Below, piece after piece: positions 18,001-26,363 of a DNA stretch of 64,000 nt (its first letter is position 1; each line of letters starts with the position of its first letter). The notes beneath the pieces were generated by a model. That model was not told the origin of the DNA. It saw only the letters and a list, made by a program, of their open reading frames with translations, and did no database searches. Made by a program: the position numbers and the translations under genes. Source of the DNA: Nitrospinota bacterium (GTDB taxonomy: Bacteria; Nitrospinota_A; UBA7883; JACRGQ01); the NCBI GenBank assembly GCA_029881495.1, contig JAOUMJ010000008.1, positions 56,668 to 120,667 of the forward strand, read 5' to 3'.

Positions 18001-18867
18001 ATTAAAAGGTTCAATCTCCTTAACGAGGGGCCAGGGATCCGGTTCACGATAAAACCGTCGGACAAACGAGCATCCATCGCTTCACTCCTGAATGTTTTCT
18101 TCATCCTTTTAATTCTTTCGTTGACGGTCTGGTTTTTTATCTCGGCCATGCTGACCGGTTCAGAGGAGGGGGCTGAAGTCTCGGCCTCTGTCACTCAAAT
18201 GCCGGAAGAAGAACCGCCGGGGGAGGTTTTCAAGCCGCAGACTGAACCGGCGGAATATCGGAATTTCCACGATGAAAAGATAAAGGAGGAGCCTTTGCCT
18301 TTAGCGAAAGAGGGAGCCGCAGAGATTGGAGAAGCCAAATTTGTAGTAATTTCAAAAGAGGAAGTGGAGAGGAGATTCCCCTCCGCTGAAGCTCCGAAAT
18401 CCCGGGAACATGGCTATTTTGTAAGGTATGCCATATTTCTGGACAGGAAAAATGCCGCGGCTTTCAGTAAAAATCTTGAGGAAAAAGGGATAAAAGGGTC
18501 GGTATTCGAGACGAAATATCCTCTCCCTTCATTCAGTGTGAAGGCCGGGCCGTTTGTGAATCCTGATTCTCGCAAAAGGGCTCAAAAGGAGTTGAAAAAA
18601 TTAGGGGTTGCACCGATACCCTTTCTTGAACAAAAATACATAGTATCGGGGTCTGTCTGGAACAGAAGCATCGCCACAGGGGTACAGGAGAAGCTTGGCA
18701 GTATCGGGATACCCGCGGAACTGGTGATTGAGAAAAAACCGAAGAGAGTTTACAAGGTGATCTCGGAAATTTTTAGGGATATGGGATCGGCCAAGCTGTG
18801 TGCCGAAAGGGCCGATGCGGCGGGATTTAAAACAATAATTGAATTGAGGGACGATGAACGGGAATAA
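18001..18867 (+). CDS. SPOR-domain membrane protein, probable ATT start
   Basis: Single-pass membrane protein with C-terminal SPOR-like repeats (about residues 140-285; [17 protein letters not shown]..., [22 protein letters not shown]), a fold that binds denuded peptidoglycan. The frame opens after a stop at 17953 and has no ATG before residue 50. TTG 18121 would start inside the transmembrane helix (about 27-50). ATT at 18001 follows GGGGAG by 6 nt and gives 288 residues with a basic cytoplasmic N-tail and a complete helix. I choose ATT; TTG 18121 (248 aa) is the conventional alternative. A Glu/Pro-rich linker follows the helix. Confidence 0.7.
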   Translation: MKRFNLLNEGPGIRFTIKPSDKRASIASLLNVFFILLILSLTVWFFISAMLTGSEEGAEVSASVTQMPEEEPPGEVFKPQTEPAEYRNFHDEKIKEEPLPLAKEGAAEIGEAKFVVISKEEVERRFPSAEAPKSREHGYFVRYAIFLDRKNAAAFSKNLEEKGIKGSVFETKYPLPSFSVKAGPFVNPDSRKRAQKELKKLGVAPIPFLEQKYIVSGSVWNRSIATGVQEKLGSIGIPAELVIEKKPKRVYKVISEIFRDMGSAKLCAERADAAGFKTIIELRDDERE

Positions 18868-19210
18868 CGACGGAAAGATCACGGCCATTCCGGACAAGAT
18901 GTTCTTCAAGATAAGCGATGTCTCGGAAATAGCAACGATCGAGCCTCATGTGCTCAGGTATTGGGAGAGCGAGTTCTCCGAACTGAAACCGAGAAAGACC
19001 AACAGCGGGCGGAGGCAATATACAAGAAAGGATATCGAGCTTATTCTCGAGATAAAATCTCTTCTGTACGAGGACGGATTTTCCATCGCCGGAGCCAAAA
19101 AAAGACTTCAGAAACGCAAAAAAACAAGCTCAAAGGAAGACGCGATAATTGATGCCGTACGGCAGACAAGGAAGGGATTAAAGGAAATTCTCGGAATTCT
19201 CAATAGCTGA
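18854..19210 (+). CDS. MerR family transcriptional regulator
   Basis: 118-residue regulator. The N-terminal winged helix carries the MerR signature [21 protein letters not shown], followed by [12 protein letters not shown] and a basic coiled-coil region ([15 protein letters not shown]). No cysteine-rich effector loop is present, so it is not a metal sensor of the classic type. It overlaps the SPOR gene by 14 nt. Short MerR proteins like this often stand alone in delta-proteobacterial genomes; the target is unknown. Confidence 0.85.
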   Translation: MNGNNDGKITAIPDKMFFKISDVSEIATIEPHVLRYWESEFSELKPRKTNSGRRQYTRKDIELILEIKSLLYEDGFSIAGAKKRLQKRKKTSSKEDAIIDAVRQTRKGLKEILGILNS

Positions 19211-19536
19211 CCCGCACCCTCGACCCCTTACCGGCAGATTTCATGAATTGAATAGGCCCCCCCTAATAAAGTCAATTCTCCACTTTTTACGCAATGTTAT
19301 TTTGACGGTTGGGCATGGATAATTCTGCCTACCTGCCAAATATCCCTCACGATCATGGAATGATGGGCATTCAATCCTGTGACGTATCGCGGAAAACAGC
19401 CAACATATAAAGCTTTTAAAAACAATAAGATAGTAATAATAATCTTTTAATATCATTAATTCTCTTCCGTTTTCCCAATAGTGGCACACCTTTTGCCCCT
19501 TACTTGGTCAGACAATATTTTTGACGGGAGATAGCA
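19211..19536. other. Intergenic region upstream of the flagellar operon
   Basis: 326 nt without a supported gene. It contains a perfect 7-bp inverted repeat GAATTGA (19245-19251)/TCAATTC (19272-19278), possibly the end of the merR transcript. An A/T-rich stretch (19400-19470) could hold activator sites or a bent region, and the sigma-54 promoter listed separately follows. Confidence 0.5.
19482..19496 (+). promoter_or_regulatory. Sigma-54 (RpoN) promoter of the flgF operon
   Basis: TGGCAC-N5-TTGC exactly matches the -24/-12 consensus (GG at 19483-19484, GC at 19495-19496), ~40 nt before the flgF ATG. Transcription should start near 19507. Sigma-54 control of rod and hook genes is common in epsilon- and delta-proteobacteria and requires an enhancer-binding activator. 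Confidence 0.85.
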
Positions 19537-20307
19537 ATGGACAAAGGATCGTATGTAGCCGCGAGCGGCAGTATCGCTCAGGAGAGGGCGATGGAGTATA
19601 TCAGCAACAACATGGCGAATATGAACACGCCCGGATTCAAGGCGGACAGGGCTATCTTCGAGTCGTATCTGAAGGACAATCTCAAACCGGGCGCGGGGAT
19701 CGGCACACGCGCGGAGATCGCTTCTGGTTATCTTCCACAGAGTAAAAACGATTCTACATATCTGGTAGCATCTGGAAAATTTACCGACTTTTCACAGGGC
19801 GCCCTAAGGCAGACAGACAGTCCTCTTGATATCGCCCTTGAGGGTGATGGATTTATTGCGCTACTTACACCGGACGGCGAAAAATATACCCGCGGCGGTA
19901 GCTTTACCGTAGGGCGCGAGGGGTATCTGGAAACACTCGACGGCAATGTAGTTATCGACAGGCAGAACAGCCCTATCAGACTGGACGAAGGGGCGTTTCA
20001 CATCAGGGAAGACGGCACCATTGCAGGGTCAAATGGTGAGGATATAGCTCAGCTGAAGGTCGTGAAGTTTGCCGACAACGAGGTCTTGAAGAAGGAGGGT
20101 AACTCTCTTTACCTGGCTGAAAACATGGAAAACACTTCATGGTCGGATGCGATTGTGAAACAGGGCTTCCAGGAAGGGTCGAACATAAATCCGGTATCTG
20201 AAATGGCAAAGATGATTACTGCCTTGAGGCAGTATTCCACGTTCCAAAAGGCGATACAGTCGGAAGACGAAATGAATTCAAAACTTATCAATCAGGTTGC
20301 CCGGTAG
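19537..20307 (+). CDS. flgF: Flagellar basal-body rod protein, FlgF-type
   Basis: 256-residue rod protein. N-terminal rod motif ISNNMANMNTPGFKADRAIF, a central GFI (DGFIALLTPDG) and YTRGGSF region, and C-terminal hydrophobic heptads (NPVSEMAKMITALRQYSTFQKAIQ) typical of FlgE/F/G proteins. GACGGGAGATAGCA precedes the ATG. First gene behind the sigma-54 promoter, 45 nt before flgG, the usual flgF-flgG order. Confidence 0.92.
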   Translation: MDKGSYVAASGSIAQERAMEYISNNMANMNTPGFKADRAIFESYLKDNLKPGAGIGTRAEIASGYLPQSKNDSTYLVASGKFTDFSQGALRQTDSPLDIALEGDGFIALLTPDGEKYTRGGSFTVGREGYLETLDGNVVIDRQNSPIRLDEGAFHIREDGTIAGSNGEDIAQLKVVKFADNEVLKKEGNSLYLAENMENTSWSDAIVKQGFQEGSNINPVSEMAKMITALRQYSTFQKAIQSEDEMNSKLINQVAR

Positions 20308-20352
20308 TTAATACATGAAACATGAAACAGTAAAAATATTAGGAGATAGCCA

Positions 20353-21141
20353 ATGTTAAGATCACTTTACACAGCCGCCACAGGCATGGGAGCTATGCAG
20401 AAAAACATCAGCGTAATTTCCAACAACCTCGCAAACGTCAATACCCTCGGGTTTAAAAGGAGCCGCGCGGAGTTTCAGGATCTTCTGTACCAGACGGAGA
20501 GGATGCCCGGCACAAAGGCTCCCGGAGGGACGCAGGTTCCGACAGGTATACAGATAGGTATGGGTACAAAGCTGGCGGCTGTTTCGAAGCTGCACACGCA
20601 GGGTGATTTCGAACAGACCGGTAACGAGCTCGATCTTTCAATTGAAGGAAAAGGATTTTTCCAGGTTTTGCAGGCTGATGGAAGCATCGGCTATACAAGG
20701 GTAGGCTCCTTCAGGCTCGATAGCAGCGGTCAGCTGGTCAGCTCGGACGGCGAGCCGCTTGATCCTTCGATCATCATCCCGCAGGACGCAATGGTGATCT
20801 CGATAGCCAAGAACGGCGAGATTTCCGTAACACAGCCCGGCTCTCCGCTCCCAAATGTTGTGGGGCAGATAGAGCTTGTCAATTTTGTAAACCCCGCAGG
20901 CCTCAATTCCGAGGGGGGGGGGATTTACAAGGAGACCGAAGCAAGCGGCACACCGATGGTCGGCATTCCGGGTGAATCGGAGCTTGGAACCATCATGCAG
21001 GGATTTGTTGAGAGCTCAAACGTAAACGTCGTTGAAGAACTTACCAACATGATCCTTGCGCAGAGGGCTTACGAGCTCAACTCGAAAGGGATAACCACTT
21101 CGGATGAAATGCTTCAGACGGCGACAAACCTAAAGAGGTAA
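20353..21141 (+). CDS. flgG: Flagellar distal rod protein FlgG
   Basis: 262 residues, the standard FlgG length. It starts MLRSLYTAATGMGAMQ, then ISNNLANVNTLGFKRSRAEFQDLLYQ, and ends with VVEELTNMILAQRAYELNSK and a TSDEMLQTATNLKR tail. It forms the distal rod through the P and L rings. AGGAGATAG precedes the ATG. Confidence 0.97.
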   Translation: MLRSLYTAATGMGAMQKNISVISNNLANVNTLGFKRSRAEFQDLLYQTERMPGTKAPGGTQVPTGIQIGMGTKLAAVSKLHTQGDFEQTGNELDLSIEGKGFFQVLQADGSIGYTRVGSFRLDSSGQLVSSDGEPLDPSIIIPQDAMVISIAKNGEISVTQPGSPLPNVVGQIELVNFVNPAGLNSEGGGIYKETEASGTPMVGIPGESELGTIMQGFVESSNVNVVEELTNMILAQRAYELNSKGITTSDEMLQTATNLKR

Positions 21142-21147
21142 TAGGTA

Positions 21148-21273
21148 ATGAATAAAAGAAGGGTAGTGAAGGCGGTGCTTTTAACAATGCTGATCCTCCC
21201 CCTTACCATCATCGCGGAGGTTTTCGCAAAGCGATCAGTCCGCAGGGTTTTTACAGGAGGGAGTGCCACATGA
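21148..21273 (+). CDS. 41-residue secreted or membrane peptide between flgG and flgA
   Basis: A short ORF that is easy to miss. ATG 21148 follows AGAGGT (21134-21139, over the flgG stop) at 8 nt, and its TGA overlaps the flgA ATG (ATGA). It encodes a basic start (MNKRRVVKAV), a hydrophobic core (LLTMLILPLTIIAEVFA) and a short basic tail. This could be a signal peptide with a cleaved ~14-residue peptide, a small membrane protein, or a coupling ORF for flgA. No family recognised. Confidence 0.5.
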   Translation: MNKRRVVKAVLLTMLILPLTIIAEVFAKRSVRRVFTGGSAT

Positions 21274-22001
21274 AAAAGCTGTTTATATTAGCCGCGTTCC
21301 TATCGGTTTTCGCTATCCCAGTGCATCTTTCAGCGGCAACGCAGACGGAAAAAATTGCCGGTTCATGGGAAGATTTTTCCGAGTCTGTGAAGGAAGAGAT
21401 CGAAATTGAATTCTCGAAGATCATAGATCCCCAGGTAAAGAGGTGGGAAATAAGCAGGATTAATCTCCCCGGAGAAGCAAATATTCCTGCGGATTTCGAC
21501 AATTTCAGGATTGTCCCCATCGGCTCGCCAAGGGGCAAAAGAATATCGTTTGCCATAGAATTTCTGAATAAAGACAGCTTAATCAAAAGGTTGAATGGAA
21601 CCGCCACCTTGAAGGCATATGCCGACATTGTGGTCGCCCAGTCGCACATCAGCGCGGGAACATTGATCTCGCCCGACATGCTGAGCCTTGAGGAGAAGGC
21701 GGTATCTCTCCCGATAGGGGATTTGTGCACGGAACTTGCAGAAGTAGAAGGTCAGGTAGCCGATAGACGGATTGCCGCCGGGTATGCGGTAAAAAAATCG
21801 TCAATAAAAAGCTCCCCCGATGTAAAGGCGGGCGAAATGGTTTTACTGATAGCTGAAAGTCAGAAGGTAAAGATAACGATGCAGGGAATAGCAAGGGAAG
21901 ACGGTGCGATAGGTGAAACGATCTCGGTGTTGAACACCAGGTCGAACAAAAAAATATTTGGCCGTGTAATCGGGCAATCCGTTATTCAGGTCGTTTTTTA
22001 A
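21270..22001 (+). CDS. flgA: Flagellar P-ring assembly chaperone FlgA
   Basis: 243 residues with a cleavable signal peptide (MKKLFILAAFLSVFAIPVHLSA). A variable N-half is followed by the SAF/chaperone domain: ADIVVAQSHISAGTLISPDMLSLEE, then GYAVKKSSIKSSPDVKAGEMVLLIAES and the end VLNTRSNKKIFGRVIG, all typical of FlgA. Periplasmic chaperone for FlgI, encoded two genes downstream. Start overlaps the small ORF; TACAGGAGGGAGTGCCAC is a very strong ribosome site. Confidence 0.93.
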   Translation: MKKLFILAAFLSVFAIPVHLSAATQTEKIAGSWEDFSESVKEEIEIEFSKIIDPQVKRWEISRINLPGEANIPADFDNFRIVPIGSPRGKRISFAIEFLNKDSLIKRLNGTATLKAYADIVVAQSHISAGTLISPDMLSLEEKAVSLPIGDLCTELAEVEGQVADRRIAAGYAVKKSSIKSSPDVKAGEMVLLIAESQKVKITMQGIAREDGAIGETISVLNTRSNKKIFGRVIGQSVIQVVF

Positions 22002-22019
22002 GGAAAGTTGGGAATAGTG

Positions 22020-22679
22020 ATGGGAACAAGGAAATTTTGGTTGAAGCTGACGGTGGCAATGCTCATCAGTCTCACGGTCGGCGCGTGCGCAAAGGAAATA
22101 CCGGTGCCTGTAGTTGTGGAGCCGGAGCCTGAACGTCCAGCCCCAAGAACCGAGGGTTCCCTATGGCCGGGTGAAACAAGCAGAAGCACTCTGTTCTCCG
22201 ACAAGAAAGCGGCAAGGATAGGGGACATTATTACCGTGCACCTTGTTGAAAGGAGTCAGGCAAGCAACAGCGCCGTCAGCAGGGATATCCGGGATAGCAA
22301 AAGCAGTTTAGATTTCAATCTCCCGCTTTTCGGCGCTAGCGCCGTTGCAGGCGGCATAGGCGGCGGCACTTCCTTCCGCGGCGTCGGCAACACCAGCCGT
22401 AGCGAGGATTTCACCGCGACAATATCAGCCATGGTGACAGAGGTTCTCCCAAACGGTTTGTTGAAGGTAGACGGACAAAGGGAGCTTAAGTTGAACGACG
22501 CGAACCAGTACATAAAAGTAACCGGGCTTGTAAGGCAGGAAGACATCAATTTTGACAACTCGATAATTTCATCAAAGATCGCAAGCGCGAAGATCACATA
22601 CGAGGGGATCGGTAGCCTCGATCGGTCGACGACAGGCGGATGGGGCAAGAAACTTTTAAACATAATCTGGCCGTTCTAG
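22020..22679 (+). CDS. flgH: Flagellar L-ring lipoprotein FlgH
   Basis: 219 residues from ATG 22020 (GGGAA 5 nt upstream; TTG 22008 and GTG 22017 are in-frame alternatives). Signal with lipobox ending TVGAC, then the FlgH core SLWPGETSRSTLFSDKKAARIGDIITVHLVE, a glycine-rich hinge and the C-terminal VLPNGLLKVDGQRELKLND...KVTGLVRQEDI motif. Outer-membrane ring around the rod. Confidence 0.94.
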   Translation: MGTRKFWLKLTVAMLISLTVGACAKEIPVPVVVEPEPERPAPRTEGSLWPGETSRSTLFSDKKAARIGDIITVHLVERSQASNSAVSRDIRDSKSSLDFNLPLFGASAVAGGIGGGTSFRGVGNTSRSEDFTATISAMVTEVLPNGLLKVDGQRELKLNDANQYIKVTGLVRQEDINFDNSIISSKIASAKITYEGIGSLDRSTTGGWGKKLLNIIWPF

Positions 22680-22688
22680 GAGGCATCA

Positions 22689-23789
22689 ATGAAAAGAAAA
22701 TTGTTTAGGTTCATCGCGGTATTGCTGACGCTCGCAGTAGCATTGCCGTCAGGCGTTGATGCCGCAAGAATAAAGGACATCTCCTCGGTGGCCGGCATGC
22801 GTGAAAACCAGCTGATAGGATACGGGCTGATGGTCGGGCTGAAAAACAGCGGCGACCGTTCATATAAAACACCGTTCACCATTCAGACACTTCTCAGCAT
22901 GTTGAAGAGGCTCGGTACTACAGTTGACATAAGACAGCTGTCGACTAGCGGCATGGGAGTGTCGCAGACAAGGCAGCTTAGGGATGTGCGCGTTGAAAAC
23001 GTGGCCGCCGTGATGGTTACGGCCTCGCTCCCCTCATTCGCAAGGCCGGGCTCGAAAATAGATGTTCAGGTCTCCTCGCTTGGAGACGCAAGGTCGCTAG
23101 AAGGGGGAACGCTCCTCCTCACCCCGCTTAAGGCGGCTGACGGGATGGTTTATGCCGTGGCACAGGGGGAATTCAACCCCGCGACTGATAGCGGAAGCAA
23201 AAAAGGGAGAGGGCAGACTCTATACACGGGTGGTCTTATCCATGGCGGCGCGATAGTGGAAAAATCGGTTGATACCGACTTTGCGGTTAAATCGACTTTT
23301 AATATTCTTCTTAACAGCCCCGATTTTACCACTGCGAGCGCGATGGTATTCGCCATTAACGACAGAATGGGCGAAGGCGTCGCAAAAGGGATAGACGGGG
23401 GAACCGTTCAGGTGGTATTGCCGGAATCCTTTAAAGGCGATCCGTTTGGTTTTCTTTCTGAGATCGAAGTGCTGAACGTCGAGCGGGATGTAATCGCAAA
23501 GGTAGTTATCGATGAAAAGTCAGGCACGATTATCATCGGCGAAAGCGTAGAGATTAATAACGTCGCCATCTCGTTTGGCGGAATGACCCTGGAGGTGAAA
23601 AACCCGTTTATTCAACAGACTGTGAACGAGAAAAAAGAAAGTCTAAATATGCTAAGAAGAAATACCGATATTCAGGAATTGGTAAGGGCTTTAAACGCGC
23701 TTGGGGTCTCGCCGCGCGATCTGGTGGCAATATTCAGGTCACTACGTTCCGCAGGGGCGCTCAGCGCAGAATTGGAGATAATATCATGA
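22689..23789 (+). CDS. flgI: Flagellar P-ring protein FlgI
   Basis: 366 residues with signal peptide (to about residue 25) and the FlgI core RIKDISSVAGMRENQLIGYGLMVGL, PGSKIDVQVSSLGDARSLEGGTLLLTPL and a C-terminal NALGVSPRDLVAIFRSLRSAGAL. AGGAGG lies upstream. Overlaps flgJ by 4 nt. Confidence 0.97.
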   Translation: MKRKLFRFIAVLLTLAVALPSGVDAARIKDISSVAGMRENQLIGYGLMVGLKNSGDRSYKTPFTIQTLLSMLKRLGTTVDIRQLSTSGMGVSQTRQLRDVRVENVAAVMVTASLPSFARPGSKIDVQVSSLGDARSLEGGTLLLTPLKAADGMVYAVAQGEFNPATDSGSKKGRGQTLYTGGLIHGGAIVEKSVDTDFAVKSTFNILLNSPDFTTASAMVFAINDRMGEGVAKGIDGGTVQVVLPESFKGDPFGFLSEIEVLNVERDVIAKVVIDEKSGTIIIGESVEINNVAISFGGMTLEVKNPFIQQTVNEKKESLNMLRRNTDIQELVRALNALGVSPRDLVAIFRSLRSAGALSAELEIIS

Positions 23790-24112
23790 GAACAGAAAAC
23801 GTAAAGAGTGCAGTTATTCCGGAAAACCTCACCCCACGACAGAAAAAGGACCTTCAGAAACTGCAAAAGCTCAGCATGGAATTTGAGGCCTTTTTCATGA
23901 AAGAGACCGTAAAGGCGATGCGGGATACCGTACCTCAGAACGAACTGATAAACGGCGGACAGGCAGAGGAGATATACCGCTCCATGTATGACGATCAGCT
24001 CGCCACATCTCTCGCGGAAAAAGGGAATTCGGGAATAGCAAAGGCCATCTTTAAACAAATGTCTAGGGCCTATTTGGATACAGGCTCGATGGCGACCGCT
24101 GGAATAAGATAA
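23786..24112 (+). CDS. flgJ: FlgJ rod-binding domain protein (no muramidase domain)
   Basis: 108 residues equal to the N-terminal rod-capping half of enterobacterial FlgJ: KLSMEFEAFFMKETVKAMRDTVP, then GGQAEEIYRSMYDDQLATSLAEK and GIAKAIFKQM. The peptidoglycan hydrolase domain is missing, as in many non-enterobacterial flagella, so a separate hydrolase must open the wall. Joined to the next gene by TAATG. Confidence 0.9.
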   Translation: MRTENVKSAVIPENLTPRQKKDLQKLQKLSMEFEAFFMKETVKAMRDTVPQNELINGGQAEEIYRSMYDDQLATSLAEKGNSGIAKAIFKQMSRAYLDTGSMATAGIR

Positions 24113-24609
24113 TGAAAGAGCTGAAGGAGCTTGCGATGGTTCTTGAGAACAACGTGGAGCTTTACGAAGACCTTGCCTCAAAAACCCTTGAGGAGCGTGA
24201 GGCTATCGAAAAATGCGAATTCGTCAAGATCGCGCGAATTACAGAGGAAAAGGAAAATATCGTATTCCGCATAAAACAGCTGGAAAAGAAAAGATCGGAT
24301 CTTGTCCTTGAGATATCCAGGGAGATGGAAAAACCCGGAGAGATAACACTAAAGGAAATAGCCAGTCATTCAAAAGCGGCGACGATGAGCAAGGCCCTAC
24401 TTTCGCTCTCGGATAAATTAAAGGAGATATTTTCGAGGGTTCAGGAAATGAACGACTTCAATAAAAAAATATTGTCGAGCGCTGTTCGCACATTGCGAAA
24501 CGCGATCATGTTTTCTGACAATACGTCAAAACCGCTTCTTACCTATTCCGGTACCAGGCTGAACCAACAGCGTGTTACACCCGGAAGCATGCTAAAAAAG
24601 GCGATGTAA
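24112..24609 (+). CDS. flgN: FlgN-like chaperone for hook-associated proteins
   Basis: 165-residue, mostly helical acidic/basic protein with heptad repeats (LEEREAIEKCEFVKIARITEEKENIVFRIKQLEKKR), typical of FlgN. The sequence family is weakly conserved; position directly before flgK and flgL, its export clients, supports the call. Confidence 0.75.
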   Translation: MKELKELAMVLENNVELYEDLASKTLEEREAIEKCEFVKIARITEEKENIVFRIKQLEKKRSDLVLEISREMEKPGEITLKEIASHSKAATMSKALLSLSDKLKEIFSRVQEMNDFNKKILSSAVRTLRNAIMFSDNTSKPLLTYSGTRLNQQRVTPGSMLKKAM

Positions 24610-24611
24610 AA

Positions 24612-26318
24612 ATGAACGTATATAACGCAATGAATACCGCAAAGTGGGCTCTTCTCACGAATCAGGCCGCCATTGAGGTGACTGGCCAGAACATAGCAAA
24701 CGTTTCAAATCCCGATTACAACAAGCAGGACGTGATGCTTACAACGTCGACTCCGATAAATTACGGTAACGTAACGATCGGAACCGGCATAAGGCTCGAT
24801 TCCGTAGTACGGCGGTTTGACAATCTGGTGTTCGAGCAGTCGCTTGAAGCAAATTATACCCTTGAAAACTGGAAGTCCCGCGTGAATGTCATGGATAGGC
24901 TTGATATTGTTTTCAATGAAGCGGACGTAGGGCTTGGTGGGATGTTGTCGGATGTTTTTCAGGGATTCTATAATCTCGCGATTAATCCCGAAGGGGCCGT
25001 GGAAAGAAGGGATGTAATAGAGCGGGCTTCAACGCTCAGTCAGAATGTGAGCAGAGTGGGGACCGAGCTTCTCCGCCTGCGGATGGATATTGACAGAAAA
25101 CTGAAAACATCCATGCCGGAGGTGAACAGGATAACCGGCGAGATAGCGCGGTTGAATTCGCTTGTCCATGAAACAGAAATAGGAACGAACAAGGCAAACG
25201 ATTACAGGGATTCCAGGGACGCGCTCCTGAAACAGCTTTCGGGATATATGGACGTCCACTATTTTGAACAGAACAACAACGAAATAGTGGTAATGCTCAA
25301 CGACGGAAGGCCATTGGTCGTAGGCCAGAACAACTATCAGCTCTCGGCAAAAGCAAGCGCAAACGACGCCTCCGTAAGCGATATCATGTGGGAGGACGCA
25401 TCGGGCAACCAGATAAATATTTCATCCGAATTCAACGCGGGGCAGTTCGGCGCCTGGCTCGGTATGCGCGATGGCGATATCCCGAATTTCCTCGAAAAAC
25501 TTGATACGCTTGCCGCGACGGTTGTGAAGGAAGTCAACCGGTTGCACGAAGGGGGTTTCGGCCTCGACGGCTCTACCGGTAATACGTTTTTCAACAACCT
25601 CACGCCTGGGGGAAGAGCGGATGTCGCCAACCTGGGCGGGGCGATACTTACTTCCGGATCTGTAACAAACCCTGAAATAGTAAACCTTGACCATTTTGTG
25701 CTGACGTTTGATGGGGCGGGAAACTACTCCGTCTACAACTCTGACAAAGGTAGTTCTTCCGGCACATATTCCTTCAATTCCGGCGCCTCGCTTTCGTTTT
25801 TCCAGGAACGCGGAATATCGATAGCGATAAACGGTGGCCCGGCAGCCGGCGACAAGTTCTATATCAGCGGGGCGGACAGGGCGGCTTTCAACATGAGGAT
25901 GAATCAGCAGATAGTGGATAATCCAAGCAAGATTGCGGCAGGTTCGTCGACAAATGTCGGTGACGGCATTCAGGCGCGGCGCATAGCCGATCTGCAGTAC
26001 AAGAAAACAATTGGCGGGGCATGGTCTGCCGTCGGCGCTGCCAGCGGGACCTATTCGGCATCGGGCCTCTTTACTTTCGATGATTTTCTCGGTTCCGTTG
26101 TAGGCGAGGTAGGGGCGTTGGCGAAGAACGCGCACAGCAACCGCCAGGTTTCAGAATCAATATCCAATCAGGTCATGAATTTCCGGGAACAGATATCCGG
26201 GGTGTCCATCGATGAGGAAATGGTCAATCTTGTCAAATACCAGCACGCCTATGGAGCGGCGGCGAAGATGATAACGACAGTCGATGAACTGTTACAGACA
26301 TTATTAAATATTGTGTAA
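24612..26318 (+). CDS. flgK: Flagellar hook-associated protein 1 FlgK
   Basis: 568 residues. N-terminal ALLTNQAAIEVTGQNIANVSNPDYNKQDVML and C-terminal SGVSIDEEMVNLVKYQHAYGAAAKMITTVDELLQTLLNIV are the D0/D1 coiled-coil ends of FlgK. The middle (about 330-480) is a variable Gly/Ser/Thr-rich exposed domain. Hook-filament junction protein. Confidence 0.95.
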   Translation: MNVYNAMNTAKWALLTNQAAIEVTGQNIANVSNPDYNKQDVMLTTSTPINYGNVTIGTGIRLDSVVRRFDNLVFEQSLEANYTLENWKSRVNVMDRLDIVFNEADVGLGGMLSDVFQGFYNLAINPEGAVERRDVIERASTLSQNVSRVGTELLRLRMDIDRKLKTSMPEVNRITGEIARLNSLVHETEIGTNKANDYRDSRDALLKQLSGYMDVHYFEQNNNEIVVMLNDGRPLVVGQNNYQLSAKASANDASVSDIMWEDASGNQINISSEFNAGQFGAWLGMRDGDIPNFLEKLDTLAATVVKEVNRLHEGGFGLDGSTGNTFFNNLTPGGRADVANLGGAILTSGSVTNPEIVNLDHFVLTFDGAGNYSVYNSDKGSSSGTYSFNSGASLSFFQERGISIAINGGPAAGDKFYISGADRAAFNMRMNQQIVDNPSKIAAGSSTNVGDGIQARRIADLQYKKTIGGAWSAVGAASGTYSASGLFTFDDFLGSVVGEVGALAKNAHSNRQVSESISNQVMNFREQISGVSIDEEMVNLVKYQHAYGAAAKMITTVDELLQTLLNIV

Positions 26319-26363
26319 AGGTAATTTTCAATTTGACCGATACAGACATACAGGGAATATGAC

